Shown here piece after piece: positions 21,790 to 33,044 of a stretch of DNA of 64,000 nucleotides. Origin of the DNA: Cyrtodaria siliqua (taxonomy: Eukaryota > Mollusca > Bivalvia > Adapedonta > Hiatellidae); NCBI GenBank assembly GCA_037043455.1, contig JAWPHD010000091.1:310001-374000 (forward strand), written 5' to 3'. The position numbers and the translations under genes are program-made. Below the pieces are notes generated by a model. It saw only the letters and a program-made list of their open reading frames with translations, was not told the origin of the DNA and searched no databases. Numbering within the stretch: position 1 is the stretch's first letter; every line of letters starts with the position of its first letter.

Positions 21790-22230
21790 AGCATTACATT
21801 TAGTACCTCGATCAAGTACACGCATCTATTTAATGTCCCTATCCCGCCATCAAACGGTACATTTTACAACAGATGCACACCGTTTCTAAACCTACTAACA
21901 ACGAGGTCTATAATTATATAACTGACATATTTTGAAATCCAAACTCTATAGACACTGAATATAAACGGCTTAACCAACTAGACAAAATCCCAAAACTGGA
22001 GCGTCGAATTAAGAGTTACCAATTCATAATTCATTTTAAGCGTATTCAATCACGGGTATTTTTAAGTTCCCGTAAATAAACGTATACTTTTAATCGCCAC
22101 ATATACTTTAAATATATGACCTGATCATATGGATAGAGTTTTGGTAAGCGGTTTTGTAGTTTAATTGTGCCGTTATTTGGCGGGTAAGTTTCTTTAAAGC
22201 TGCTACCAAAAACGTAATCAAATTTGAAAC
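21790..22230 (+). repeat. Dispersed family R1, copy a
   Basis: Shared blocks are TCCCGCCATCAAACGG, CACCGTTTCTAAACCTA, CCAAACTCTATAGACAC, AACTGGAGCGTCGAATTAAG, a CCCGTAAATAAACGTA block and GCCGTTATTTGGCGGG. Further copies lie at 33055-33260 (inverted), 36205-36515 and 55978-56340, with pieces at 27538-27592 and 35665-35695. Non-coding, unclassified. Confidence 0.75.
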
Positions 22231-22432
22231 TTTCATTAATTCTTCGTTAATCTGCCTTAGTATAAATCAACAATTTGTAATATGCAAAGACAATATACTC
22301 TGAAGTCTTCATATCGTAAATTATAAATACTGATTTGCAATTGTTTGGCCCTTGTTAAATATCCAACTAGTATCTACTCGATTGTAAGTGTAAGACGCGA
22401 TCCCCTGTACCCCGCTCCCCACCCTCTCTGTG

Positions 22433-22439
22433 TGTGTGT

Positions 22440-22504
<65 letters not shown>
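22433..22504 (+). repeat. (TG)n/(TC)n microsatellite
   Basis: A short TGTGTG run followed by ~29 uninterrupted CT repeats. Confidence 0.95.
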
Positions 22505-22507
<3 letters not shown>

Positions 22508-22569
22508 GTCTACCGTACCAAACAAAGCCGTATCTTCAAACCCAAGTTATTTTCGTGGGAAGGTCGCTG

Positions 22570-23850
22570 AATGTGTATCTAAATAATCTGAATAATGTTA
22601 TCTGAGTAATAACAGACGACACACTGTGTCTGAATAATGACAGACGACACAGGTTATCTGAATAATGACAGACGACACAAGTTATTTGAATAATGAAAGA
22701 CGACACAATTTGTCTGAATAATGACAAACGTCACAAGTTATTTGAATAATGAAAGACGACACAATGTGTCTGAATAATGACAGACGCCAAAGGTTATCTG
22801 AGTAATGAAAGTCGACTCAAGTTATGTGAATAATGACAGACGACACAAGTTATCTGAATAATGACAGGCAACACAGGTTATTTGAATAATGAAAGACGAC
22901 ACAAATTGTCTGAATAACGACAGACCACAAAAGTTATTTGAATAATGACAGACGACACACATTATTTGAATAATGACATACGACACAAGTTATCTGAATA
23001 ATGACAGATGATATATTTTGTCTGCAAAATGACAGACGACGCAAGTTATTTGAATAATGAAAGACGACACAATTTGTCTGAATAACGACAGACCACAAAA
23101 GTTATTTGAATAATGACAGACGACACACATTATTTGAATAATGACATACGACACAAGTTATCTGAGTAATGACAGATGATACATTTTGTCTGAATAATGA
23201 CAGACGACAAATGTTATCTGAATAAGACAAACGACAATAGTTATCTGAGTAATAAAAGACGACTCAATTTATCTGAATAATGAAAGACGACACAGTTTGT
23301 CTGAATAATGACAGACGACAAAATGTATTTGAATAATGACAGATGACACAAGTTATCTGAATAATGACAGACGACAAAAGCTATCTGAATAATGAAAGAC
23401 GACACAATTTGTCTGAATAATGCCAGACGCCAAAAATTATCTGAGTAATGAAAGTCGACTCAAGTTATTTGAATAATGACAGACGACATAAGTTATATGA
23501 ATAATGACAGGCGACACAGGTTATCTGGATAATGACAGTCGACACAAATGAATAATGACAGGCGACAAAAGTTATCTGAATAATGAAAGAGGACACATGT
23601 TATCTGAATAATGACAGACGACAACCGTTATCTGAATAATAAAACATGACACATGTTATCTGAATAATGACAGACGCCAAAGGTTATCTGAGTAATGAAA
23701 GTCGACTCAAGTTATGTGAATAATGACAGGCAACACAGGTTATCTGAATAATGGCAGGCGACACAAATTATCGGAATAATGACAGGCGACAAAAGTTATC
23801 TGAATAATGAAAGACGACACATGTTATCTGAATAATGACAGACGAAACAC
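22570..23850 (+). repeat. 28-bp minisatellite, about 45 units
   Basis: Each unit reads approximately CTGAATAATGACAGACGACA followed by CAAGTTAT. Variants (AAAGACGAC, AATTTGTCTG, GGCGACA) recur in small blocks, and a ~120-bp block near 22898-23015 is repeated near 23069-23190, showing multi-unit copying. It is AT-rich on one half of the unit and has no stop-free frame of interest. Confidence 0.95.
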
Positions 23851-23944
23851 GTACACGTATCAACATAATATTCAAATATACAACATGGATATTACACACG
23901 TTCCAATGGACCTATAAGTCACATATACACAATTTTAATAATAG

Positions 23945-24112
23945 ACGTGATATACGAAAGATACATACACAAAGAAGGGTGAAAATATCGGACAGGGAAA
24001 GCAGCATTCAAGGACGACAGTCAACCACAAAACACAAAAACAAACACGCAAACAGACAAACGAAAAGGCAAAAGTAATAAAAAATGCAAACGACATCACA
24101 AACACAAGAGGG
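23945..24112 (+). repeat. ~160-bp direct repeat, copy 1 (partner 30283-30445)
   Basis: Shared text includes GGAAAGCAGCATTCAAGGAC / GGTAAAGCAGCATTCAAGGA, CAGTCAACCACAAAACAC and AAAATGCAAACGACATCACA. It lies just beyond the 3' end of the Penelope-like element and may be part of its 3' region; the partner is 3 kb beyond the element's 5' end in the same orientation. Confidence 0.85.
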
Positions 24113-27100
24113 TTGACAATAGGGCTACCGCCTTGGAACGGTCAGTGGCAAAGTAGGCCACTGGGGGTTTAAACCGGTGCTAGGGTGCACCAAACCTCAC
24201 ACATACCCTACTGTCATCCCATAAAAACAGGACAGTGTAAATAAAGAAATCCCCGCCATGATCTAAACTCTAACCAACAAGGCAGCATCAATAGGCAATA
24301 TAAGTAAAACACAAATATGCTCGTGTAAATATAATACAAAAAAACAATAGCCTAGAAAGCCACAATGAAGGTACTCAATGACTTGGCAGAAGCCAGAGCA
24401 GTAAGAGAACACACCGTTAAGGGCACGACAAGAACGAACATGGACAAACATCAAACGCCACCGTCCCAATGGGCTTTAGGTAGGCGTCATCATAGGGTCC
24501 ACAGCCTGTCCGGTCATCGTACAAAATAAGAGGAAAGCATAGTGGCGAACTGTAAAAGCGTCCACCACCAAGCATGCAGTACGTTGCAAAATGATAGGGT
24601 CATAACCTCTTTTGATAAACTTTTTAACAAGTTTAACAAAGATAGTATGAAAGTGATCATGACCAAGAATCTTACGAAGTTTATAAATCACATCACCATA
24701 AAAGTCAGGTTGTGATAGTCCTTGTCGCAGAAGAATCCTTAAATTACATTTATATTGGGAAAGAAGATCAAGGTTACGATAATAAAATTTTGCAAAGGTT
24801 TTACGAAGTTTATGGTAACGGTAACCCTGATTGAGTAACTTTATAGTTATACAAAGATTACGAATATTAAAGTCTTCAACTCGAGTACAAGCTCTAGAAA
24901 AACGAATAAGTTGAGACAGATACACCCCATAAGAAGTTGCTCGGGGAACATCCCCATCCAAGTGGGGATAATTAACAATGTCAAAATTAAAATCATCTAA
25001 ATCAGGAAAAGAAGCGTTATTATCAGATATATTTTCTTTATTAAGGCGAAGTTCTTTAGGATAAATATTATGAACCATAGTTGGAAAGAAAGGGTTGTCA
25101 ATGTTCAGTATGTCATCCAGATACCTAGAGGTGTCATTAAAAGCTTCAATAACATCTGCCTGGGTATCTGGTGAAAGACTCAACATGAAATCCCTTTCAT
25201 AGCAAAATAAAAACAAATCTGCGACAAGTGGTGCACAGTTCGTACCCATAGGGATACCAACAATTTGTCTATAAACGGTGGTACCATACCTGATGAAAAT
25301 ATTATCTAATAGTAAGATGAGTGCTTCACAAACTTCATAGCAAGTCCACATAGTATAATTGTCTAAACTGCCGTTAGTGAAAAACGCTTTAATATTATTA
25401 CATGCCAAAAATGTAGTATTTTCTCTAGCGAATGTTTTTTGAATAAGAGAAATTAGCTTGTATTTAATAAGATGATGTGGTAAGGTTGTATATAGTGTAG
25501 AGAAGTCATTAGTACTTATTGATGAAACTTGACCTTTATTGAAAATTTTATCAAGAACGTCCCCTGAATTTTTATAGACCAAAATAAATTAATCCCAGAG
25601 TTTTCATAAGTTTTATCACAATATAGTTTAACGTAATCTTTAACGGCAGTAAGACAAGAAGTTAAAAGTTTGGAGATGTTTGTTGTGGTGCAGGCACTAG
25701 AATTAGAAATAAAGCGAGCCTTATACGGATTTTTATGTAATTTAGGAATCCAGTACATGGTAGGCAGTTTATTTTACTTATCGCTTACACCAGCCTTGAA
25801 AGTAGTGCACCGAGTGATATGTGCGGAAACAACATCATCCTCAGTAGAATTAACTGGAGTATACGAATTGGTGCTGCCGAGTTCCAGAGATAAAACATTG
25901 ACGTAATGTAGGCGTCAAACAATAATTACATTATTAGCTGCTTTATCTGCAGGAACTAAAACAAATTTATTATGAAATTCCTGAATTCCCGATTTTAGAT
26001 TACGAAAGGAAAACCTAGGTCTCGGAGGTAGTAAAGAGGGGTTAGCATTATAAAAGTTAATACGTGTATCTATAATTTTAAGAATAGTCTTTTTCCAAGT
26101 AGAAAGCGAGTTTGGGTCCGCATGTTCTCTACGACACCATTTTATACTAAAATCTTCAATGGAGTGGGCGATTTGGGCACGACAGGCATTAAAATCAATA
26201 GTTGAAGGTAATCTATATTTAGGACCTTTCGAAAACAAATGCCGAATACGTTTATCAACAATATCAAAATTACCAGTGATGACATGACCTGCTGGAGCAT
26301 AGCAAAATTTTGATGTGTTGCATTCACATTCCTTAGGAGTATTAAGTACTATATCAAGGTCAGAAACTATTTTGTTGTAGTTGAAAATAATATTTCTAAT
26401 AGGCTTTTTATACTTATAACAAATTACAGGACTTTTGGAATTTTTGAAATATTTTGGGATAGAATCAACTACATGAGTATCCCGAAAAATACTAGGCATG
26501 TCAATGAAATCAATACCTTTATTAATATATAGTAGTTTTAGAAAATGCCTGACGTGATCAGACTCCTTGTCAATATGGGGTCGGAGAACATGTTGTGTGT
26601 AGCTTTGAACTATGGAAGCAGTGTTATACAAGGGATCTGTACGAATGAAAATTTTGTCGGCTTCCTCGTCGATCAACTTTAGTGAAGAAATAGACAAAGA
26701 GGTAAGCCGTGAAAGCATAGAGTGCTTTCCAGACTGTTTAAAAATAGTATGTAAATCAGCGACAGAAATAATAAACCGGGTTACGTTTGATGTTACCATT
26801 ACGCCTAAGACCATGAGACCTAGATTTACGCTTTCGAATAAAATGTCAATATTAGGATCTTTAGAAATATTTCCTTCTTGATAAATATTGTCATTAAGGC
26901 CGAATGGATAAGGTGTCTGTAAGTTTTTCATCCACTTATGTTCTGCAATGTGTCTAGCTTTTATTTTGAAGCTTTTAGTAGCATCATTATCAAAAAATAA
27001 ATATTCAACCGGTTGAACAGTTACGTAATTAAAATTATGACCTGACTGACGAAAGTGTTGGTACAAGTAATTTTTTAACTTTTTAGGATTACTTGCATTA

Positions 27101-27130
27101 TATTTGTGTTTGCGAAATCGAACTTAAAAG
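24113..27130 (-). mobile_element. Naiad-type Penelope-like retroelement (decayed)
   Basis: On the minus strand the coding order is GIY-YIG endonuclease remnant, then a CxC linker, then reverse transcriptase. An N-terminal endonuclease with a CxC motif is the permuted order described for Naiad/Chlamys Penelope-like elements, not the canonical C-terminal endonuclease. The 3' untranslated part (24120-24470) contains potential hairpins, e.g. CAGTGGC..GCCACTG read on the minus strand. The 5' part of the endonuclease is lost beyond ~27122. Microsatellites flank it: (TA)n at 27866-27925 on one side and the 28-bp array on the other. Confidence 0.8.
24476..27124 (-). pseudogene. Penelope-like (Naiad) endonuclease-reverse transcriptase ORF
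   Basis: Reading from 27124 down: VRFRKHK, LYQHFRQSGHNF, RHIAEHKWMKNLQTPYPFGL is the C-terminal half of a GIY-YIG nuclease (conserved R, H, E, N). The CxC motif KECECN lies near 26330-26315. RT motifs are FVLVPADKAANNV, MYWIPKLHKNPYKARF, FSTLYTTLPHHLI, VGIPMGTNCAPLVADLFLF and the catalytic RYLDDILNI. Breaks: in-frame TGA at 25917-25915, TAA at 25776-25774, a one-base frameshift near 25575, and an apparent in-frame loss of ~17 residues between ASFPDL and DDFNFDIV. The stretches in between are long and well conserved, so decay is recent. The TGA stands where I recall Trp or Cys in relatives; clam Naiads are reported to use selenocysteine. Confidence 0.8.
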
Positions 27131-27640
27131 GATCGACCTGTTTAGTATATTATTTACAAAATCTGCGCTCCAGATATCATAATCATATCACTTTTAGTTA
27201 AATATAAAATGCGAGAGTATGAAACACAAGTATACTTATTATAAATGGCAGTAAATTTAAATGTCAGACCTTCATCCTTCCGCTATGAGACAACTGAGTT
27301 AATGCCATGATATGTTATAGCATATTGAATTATAAAAAGAAGCATCAGGTCGGCGAAAAAAATTTCAAAAGGAGGAAATAAACATGTGTATTTATTTGCA
27401 ATTTTTTATTATATAACAACAAAATGTAGAAATATTTTTAAAGGTTATATGGCAACAGTAAGCAATAGTAACTTGAGAACAAAGGTACATTCTTTAGATA
27501 TCAAAACATATTTAAGTGTTTGCATTAATTGCTGATGATATATAACTGACATATTTTGAAAATCCAAACTCTATAGACACTGAATATAGATTTTTTTAGA
27601 ATGTTGAGGTAGTTTGAATTAAGTAAAAATAATATCAAAA
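27131..27640. other. 5' flank of the Penelope-like element; R1 fragment inside
   Basis: 27538-27592 (ATAACTGACATATTTTGAAA, then CCAAACTCTATAGACACTGA) is a piece of family R1. The rest is unassigned. Confidence 0.5.
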
Positions 27641-27865
27641 AAGAAGCTGATATATATGATTAGTGAAATGTGTACTATGACGAATGGATGGGCTAGGTGG
27701 ACATGTTTTCTGAAGAAGTGGTTCGTAGCGGTAAGATATCATACAGTTTGGTTTTTTGAATGTTTGACACAGATTTTTGTCGACGGGGGCCTCAGTGCAG
27801 GGAAAGAAATGATCAGGGGCGAATATAAAGGATGTGCCGTGGTGTCTGGTGGTGTGTTTCAATAA

Positions 27866-27890
27866 TATATATATATGTATAAATATATAT

Positions 27891-27925
<35 letters not shown>
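27866..27925. repeat. (TA)n microsatellite
   Basis: About 60 bases of nearly pure TA with a few interruptions. Confidence 0.95.
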
Positions 27926-27975
27926 ATGATATAGCGCCAATGTCAATACAGCGATTTCAATACAACAACACGATC

Positions 27976-28308
27976 TTATGGCCAGTCTTTTACCCCCAAC
28001 ATTTTAATCACGTGCTCCTCCAATAGGCTGCGCCGCCAATAACTTAAATTGCCATACGTGGTATTTCTTATTCTGAGGGATGCTTTCTCTAAATATTTAG
28101 CAACTTTTCCTGGAAAGTTCTTAACTAGATATATGAGATTATCAGGTTCGTTCATTATTAACTGCAAATCAATTAATTGTTCATGAACTACATCTTCTCT
28201 TATATCATTATAGAAAGTATGTGTATGCCGACAGTTTGAATGAATTATTTTACGGCACATCGACACATACGTATACATAGTTCGAAAAACGACGAGAATG
28301 AAAACCAT
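27976..28308 (-). other. Unassigned 110-codon open frame
   Basis: The frame has a protein-like composition (for example LSYWRRSLLEEHVIKMLG, and a stretch rich in Asn, Asp and Leu) but no motif I recognise and no convincing splice sites. It could be a fragment of a decayed mobile-element ORF or chance. Low confidence. Confidence 0.2.
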
Positions 28309-28879
28309 TCAACTATTAACAATTACATTTAAAATAACTAAATAAAACATTTTTTAAAATAGATATGCGATAAATATTACACTTTACGCTGTCTTATTAG
28401 ACATTAAGTTACTAAGTCAGAAAACTATTGACAAAGGGTGTGTAAAAAAGTAACTGTAAATACAAACACATTTTAATGAACTATAGATACCAAAGAAACG
28501 AAAATAAACCTGTCATCATCTGTAGCAAATAGTATTTTGTAGTAGTAACCTGGTAGATGGATCAAAGTCTAAGATATCTGACAGTAATAAGTGCAAAACA
28601 GGGACATGTATACCTTTATGTACTGGCTTTCACATGAAGCTCTAACGCCCAAAGTACCTTAATTAAGACAAGTGAATTTTTTTTTATAGTATTTTATTTT
28701 CCCTAATTAATAACCATTATGTCGAGTAATAACTCTTACGCAAGTCTATTAAAGTGACATCGACCTGTGCGCGCCGTAACAGATAAATGACAGATGCGTG
28801 ACGTACTCCGTATAGGCCGTGTGCTGCTAAAATTTTCGGTACCAACTCAGCTGGCAAATTCTAGTTGCTATAACCTTTT
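28309..28879. other. No recognisable gene
   Basis: AT-rich sequence with no exon or repeat that I can name. Confidence 0.35.
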
Positions 28880-30115
28880 AGGTCTATCTTAATAAATAAG
28901 AAATAGCCAGGATAGTTTTTCTGAAACGGTAGCTTAACACATTATTTTTGGGCAAAAACATCCAAATTTGAACAAAAATCGCTAAAAACTGGAATAATTT
29001 TTTAAATATTATTATCATTGCAATATTAGGGAGCTGAAGCCTCTGAAAGTTGCCTGTTATATTCATGTAAATAAAAATAATATTTGAAATTAACAAAATG
29101 TAGACAGCTTGCCATTTTAGGGGGAAATCAGCAAAAAAAGCGTACAAATTGCTCATTTTTGGAATAATTTTTAAAAAAGTATTGACACTTTCAGTTAAAC
29201 AAAATAGAAGGTTTTAAAGTGTTTTCATTTATCTAAAGATGTCCTGAGATATAGGTAAAATTCTAAAAGATCAGAGATTTGGAAAAACTGGGATATTTTG
29301 GGCCAAAAGTTGCAAATTGTAACCAAAATCACTAAAAACGGGATTACTTTTAAAAAATATAATTTTCATTACAATATAAGGCGATTGAAAGTTTTAAAGT
29401 TATCTGTTATATACAAGTTCATAAAAACAAATATTTGGAATGAATAAAATATATAATTCTTGAAATTTTGGGGGAAATCAACACAAAATGAATTAAAGTC
29501 GCTGATTTTTGGAATAATTATGAAATTTTAAATTATGATTAAAATATTATAAAACAGAAGCCGTTATAGTATTTCTTTAAATGTAAAGGTGTCATGAGCT
29601 ACAGAAGAGACAGTCCTAAAGGATCAGAGATGTGAAAATGGCATTACTTTTGGCCCAGAATTTCGAAATTTAAACCAAAACCACCGAAAACTGGACTATT
29701 TAAAATACAATTTTATTGCAATATAAGGGAGTTGAATGTTATTAAAATAAACATTCTATTATATTAATGTGGATAAGAAAAATGTTTGGAATAAACAAAG
29801 TTGATACATCTTGACATTTTTGGAGAAAATTTACAAAATAAAGCATAAAATAAAAGATTTTTGGATATTTATTTATAACAAAATAAAGTATTTTTATAAA
29901 AATGTAAATGAAGATGTATTAAGGTACAGACAAAATGTTCCTAGGTAACTTGAAAGCAGGCTGCAAATAAAATTTACGAAAATTTGAATATTTATTTAAA
30001 AATGATTTTCTTTGAAATGAAAGGGAAATGAAGGTCTCTACCATTTTCTTATTATGTAGATAAAGAGGCACAAATGACATTTTGACATAAATATACCAGT
30101 TTTGAATTACATCTT
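28880..30115 (+). repeat. Diverged ~350-bp tandem repeat, about four units
   Basis: Landmarks recur in order in each unit: a TTTTTGGGCAAAAA/TTTTGGGCCAAAAG block, AACCAAAATCACTAAAAACG, ATTGCAATATAAGGGAG, GGGGGAAATCAACA and TTTTTGGAATAATT (near 28990, 29158, 29508, 29851). Divergence between units is high, so the array is old. Non-coding. Confidence 0.8.
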
Positions 30116-30282
30116 TCCTCTTGTTTCGATTTCGCATGGAAAGATATGATCGACAGACAGGTATCTAGAAGATACTTGACTCAAATAAGTCAATAATACG
30201 TTACCAATTAGAATCATCGAAGAATGGTATTTTTGTTTGATTGATTAACTTTTAATCTTATTATTTACCTTATCATATGAGT

Positions 30283-30445
30283 GATGTATTTTAGATATAA
30301 AGAAAGATACAAATATCGGACAGGTAAAGCAGCATTCAAGGACGACAGTCAACCACAAAACACAAAAACAAACTCGCAAACAGACAAACGAGAAGACAAA
30401 AGTAATAAAAAATGCAAACGACATCACAAACACAAAAAGGTTGAA
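30283..30445 (+). repeat. ~160-bp direct repeat, copy 2 (partner 23945-24112)
   Basis: About 90% identical by eye to the copy beyond the Penelope-like element. It may be a stand-alone 3' fragment of another copy of that element. Confidence 0.8.
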
Positions 30446-31286
30446 GTACACATATTGAGACTGTCCACTATGATTGAGAAACGAAAAAATGTTTAATGAT
30501 TATGTATTTTATTGATTTGCTCAAGGGTCTTCTTAGAATTATTTCAATATTGTTATATGTATGGAGGGTGGCCTCGAACCTCCATAGACCTATGACGAGG
30601 CAAATAAAGTGTTTTCTTCTTGTTATTATATGTTCGTGTATATGGAAAAAAAATGGACGAACACACAAAAAATAAATAAAATAAAATATAATATAAGACA
30701 TTTTTAAACTATTTTGATAATTAAACTAAATCTCACAAATTGAATACGTAAATGCCATTAAAGTATTTCTTTTATTAAACTATTGCAAACAAAAAATATG
30801 CCAATTAACAGAATCGAGAGAAGTGATATTTCCGTTTTGGGTTGAGAAAAATGCAATTAAGAAGTAAACATTTAAAGAAAACTCAGCCTGGAAAATAATA
30901 TACGTCTCAAAGCTACAGAAAGAGACAATCATGATATTAACACAATAGTACGTTTTCATCTGAATCTGGTATGCATGATACAACTAACTCCCCTGCATTC
31001 ACACCATGTTGCAATACAGGGAAGTCGTCTATGCTTTCTGCAAGTACAGTGTAAAGTAAGTTTCGCAAGATACGTTGATAACATTCCGAAATTATAAAGG
31101 AACAGATGGGCATATGTTATAATAGGCCGTATAACAAAGTTCAAGGTGTACCATCCCTATTCTAAAGCTATGTAAGACTTTCCGAGGTCCTTGTTTGCAC
31201 GTGGTGGTATGCACGCAAATGTTGTACTGCTGCTGTTGCATATGTATGGGGAATACTGCTCATCAAGAGCTGACCAGTTGAATTCA
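30446..31286. other. No recognisable gene
   Basis: AT-rich; open frames are short with no splice support. Confidence 0.35.
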
Positions 31287-31416
31287 CAACGCTATAGGAT
31301 GGACATACAACAAGCCGTTGTAATGAGACACTGGATTATTATTAACTGATATCCACTTGATAATTATTCCAGGGTCTCACTACAACAGCTTGTTGTATGC
31401 CCATTCTACTGAATGG
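31287..31416. repeat. ~50-bp-arm palindrome
   Basis: GGACATACAACAAGCCGTTG on the left faces CAGCTTGTTGTATGCCC on the right. Pairing continues to TAATGAGACACTGG / CCAGGGTCTCACTA, with ~30 bases of AT-rich loop. Probably a foldback MITE. Confidence 0.8.
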
Positions 31417-33044
31417 TGGATTGTATTGGAAAATCTCACCATCAGATTTTACTGTAGACCGTGTGTCCATTTAGACAACCTGCTGTTTAAAATAATATTT
31501 AACTACCGTCTTTCAAAACATGTCTGTCAGGATGCTCTGTCCTATTGACGTAGCGGTATCTAGATTATACTTTTATTTCAGCAGTCATATACTCAAACTA
31601 CTTTGTAAATCAGTTGTTTTCATTTAAGAACGATTTTCCTACTCCCAAGAACTGAAGCAAAGACTGCTGTGCTAGTCTTTCAAACCTCCTTGCAACATTG
31701 CCTTTGTATCTACCCTGTGTTAACTTGCATCACGTGTAACACTCGTTAGCTGCTGAATATTTAAGGCCTATTTATCTGCCATCTTTATATAAACACAAAC
31801 TCTAAAATGGATGGGGTATGGTCAAGTGAAATTTTCAACCAAATGCATACTTTAGGCATGAGCAATGTCAACCATAATGTACATGACAGTACTTCAACAT
31901 TATTTACGTGAACATAATATCAGAAATAATACGTATATAACTGAAATTTGCCCTTTTTATCCGAAAAGTATGACGGCAATTTTTTGTTTTTTTAATGTCA
32001 GATAAATTGTTCCATTTATCCAGCGAGATCAGACAAGACATCATTTCTAAATAAAATAAACCATGTTATCATATCTTCCAAATTTCAAAGTTCACCATTG
32101 TAAAAAGGCAAAGATATTCTTTCAATGACCTGTGGTTTCGAAATAATCTCAATGTTATAGTATGATGACATAGACGGACTTTCTCTGTAATTTTTTATAA
32201 CCGGCAACTATATTTGTGGGTGTGTTAAACAGAACTGAGTGACTATTTTGCATAGAAACATTGCCAAACAAAACCAATTGATCATTATCATGTCTATATT
32301 CGGTCCAAACCAAATAACAAATCTAATAAACGTTTCACCTTACCACGTTTCAGTTTGCAATGTAAGTGCACGCTTTTCATGTGTATCATTTTAAATATCA
32401 AAAATATATTTTTTCATTTTTTAACAGTGGTGTACTATTAGAAGAGAACGTCAGGGTCAGAACTGTTATGAATTGATTAACAATAGCTGTCCAACACAGT
32501 ACATATAAGTCGTATAATTAAAACAATGTAACGTTATTTATACAGATACGTTTGTAAAGTCTCGTAACAGGTTATCTTACTATTAAATAAGTAAGCTAGA
32601 CTAAAGTGTTATTGTTTTAATGAGACGATGTGTGATGTAAAAAGTTTAAACGATATATTAATCAAGTTCGTTTGTAGTGGTTAATGGGTTTTGCACCCCG
32701 CCAAATAAAGTATGCTGATTAGTGAAGCACTTTCTCCATTAAAATAAAAACCGGATCTATAAGACGTGTATATGTATCAAACATTCGGAAAACAAGGTAA
32801 GATGTTTACGTTACGGTAATTAAACCAAAAGTAAAAAAACAAAAGCTATCAATCTGTTTTGTTTATCAATTTAAGTTACGTGACGTATATATCGGGGCGT
32901 TGTGTATCCTGTTTAATTCGAATAATTACAGGTTGAAACTGTAAGTTTATTGTTTAACAAGAAAACAAAGTATCAACACCGTAACGCTGCAGGGCATATT
33001 TGCATTATAAGAAATTACATTATTAAAATATAGAAGACATAACA
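31417..33044. other. Upstream region of the secreted-protein gene
   Basis: No coding exon was recognised. A TATATAT stretch at ~32887-32893 lies ~155 bases before the proposed start codon and could be a TATA element; no other promoter element can be named by eye. Confidence 0.35.

Noticed and set aside
22600..23850. CRISPR-like array
   Set aside because: Repeats are contiguous 28-bp units without unique spacers, in a eukaryotic genome.
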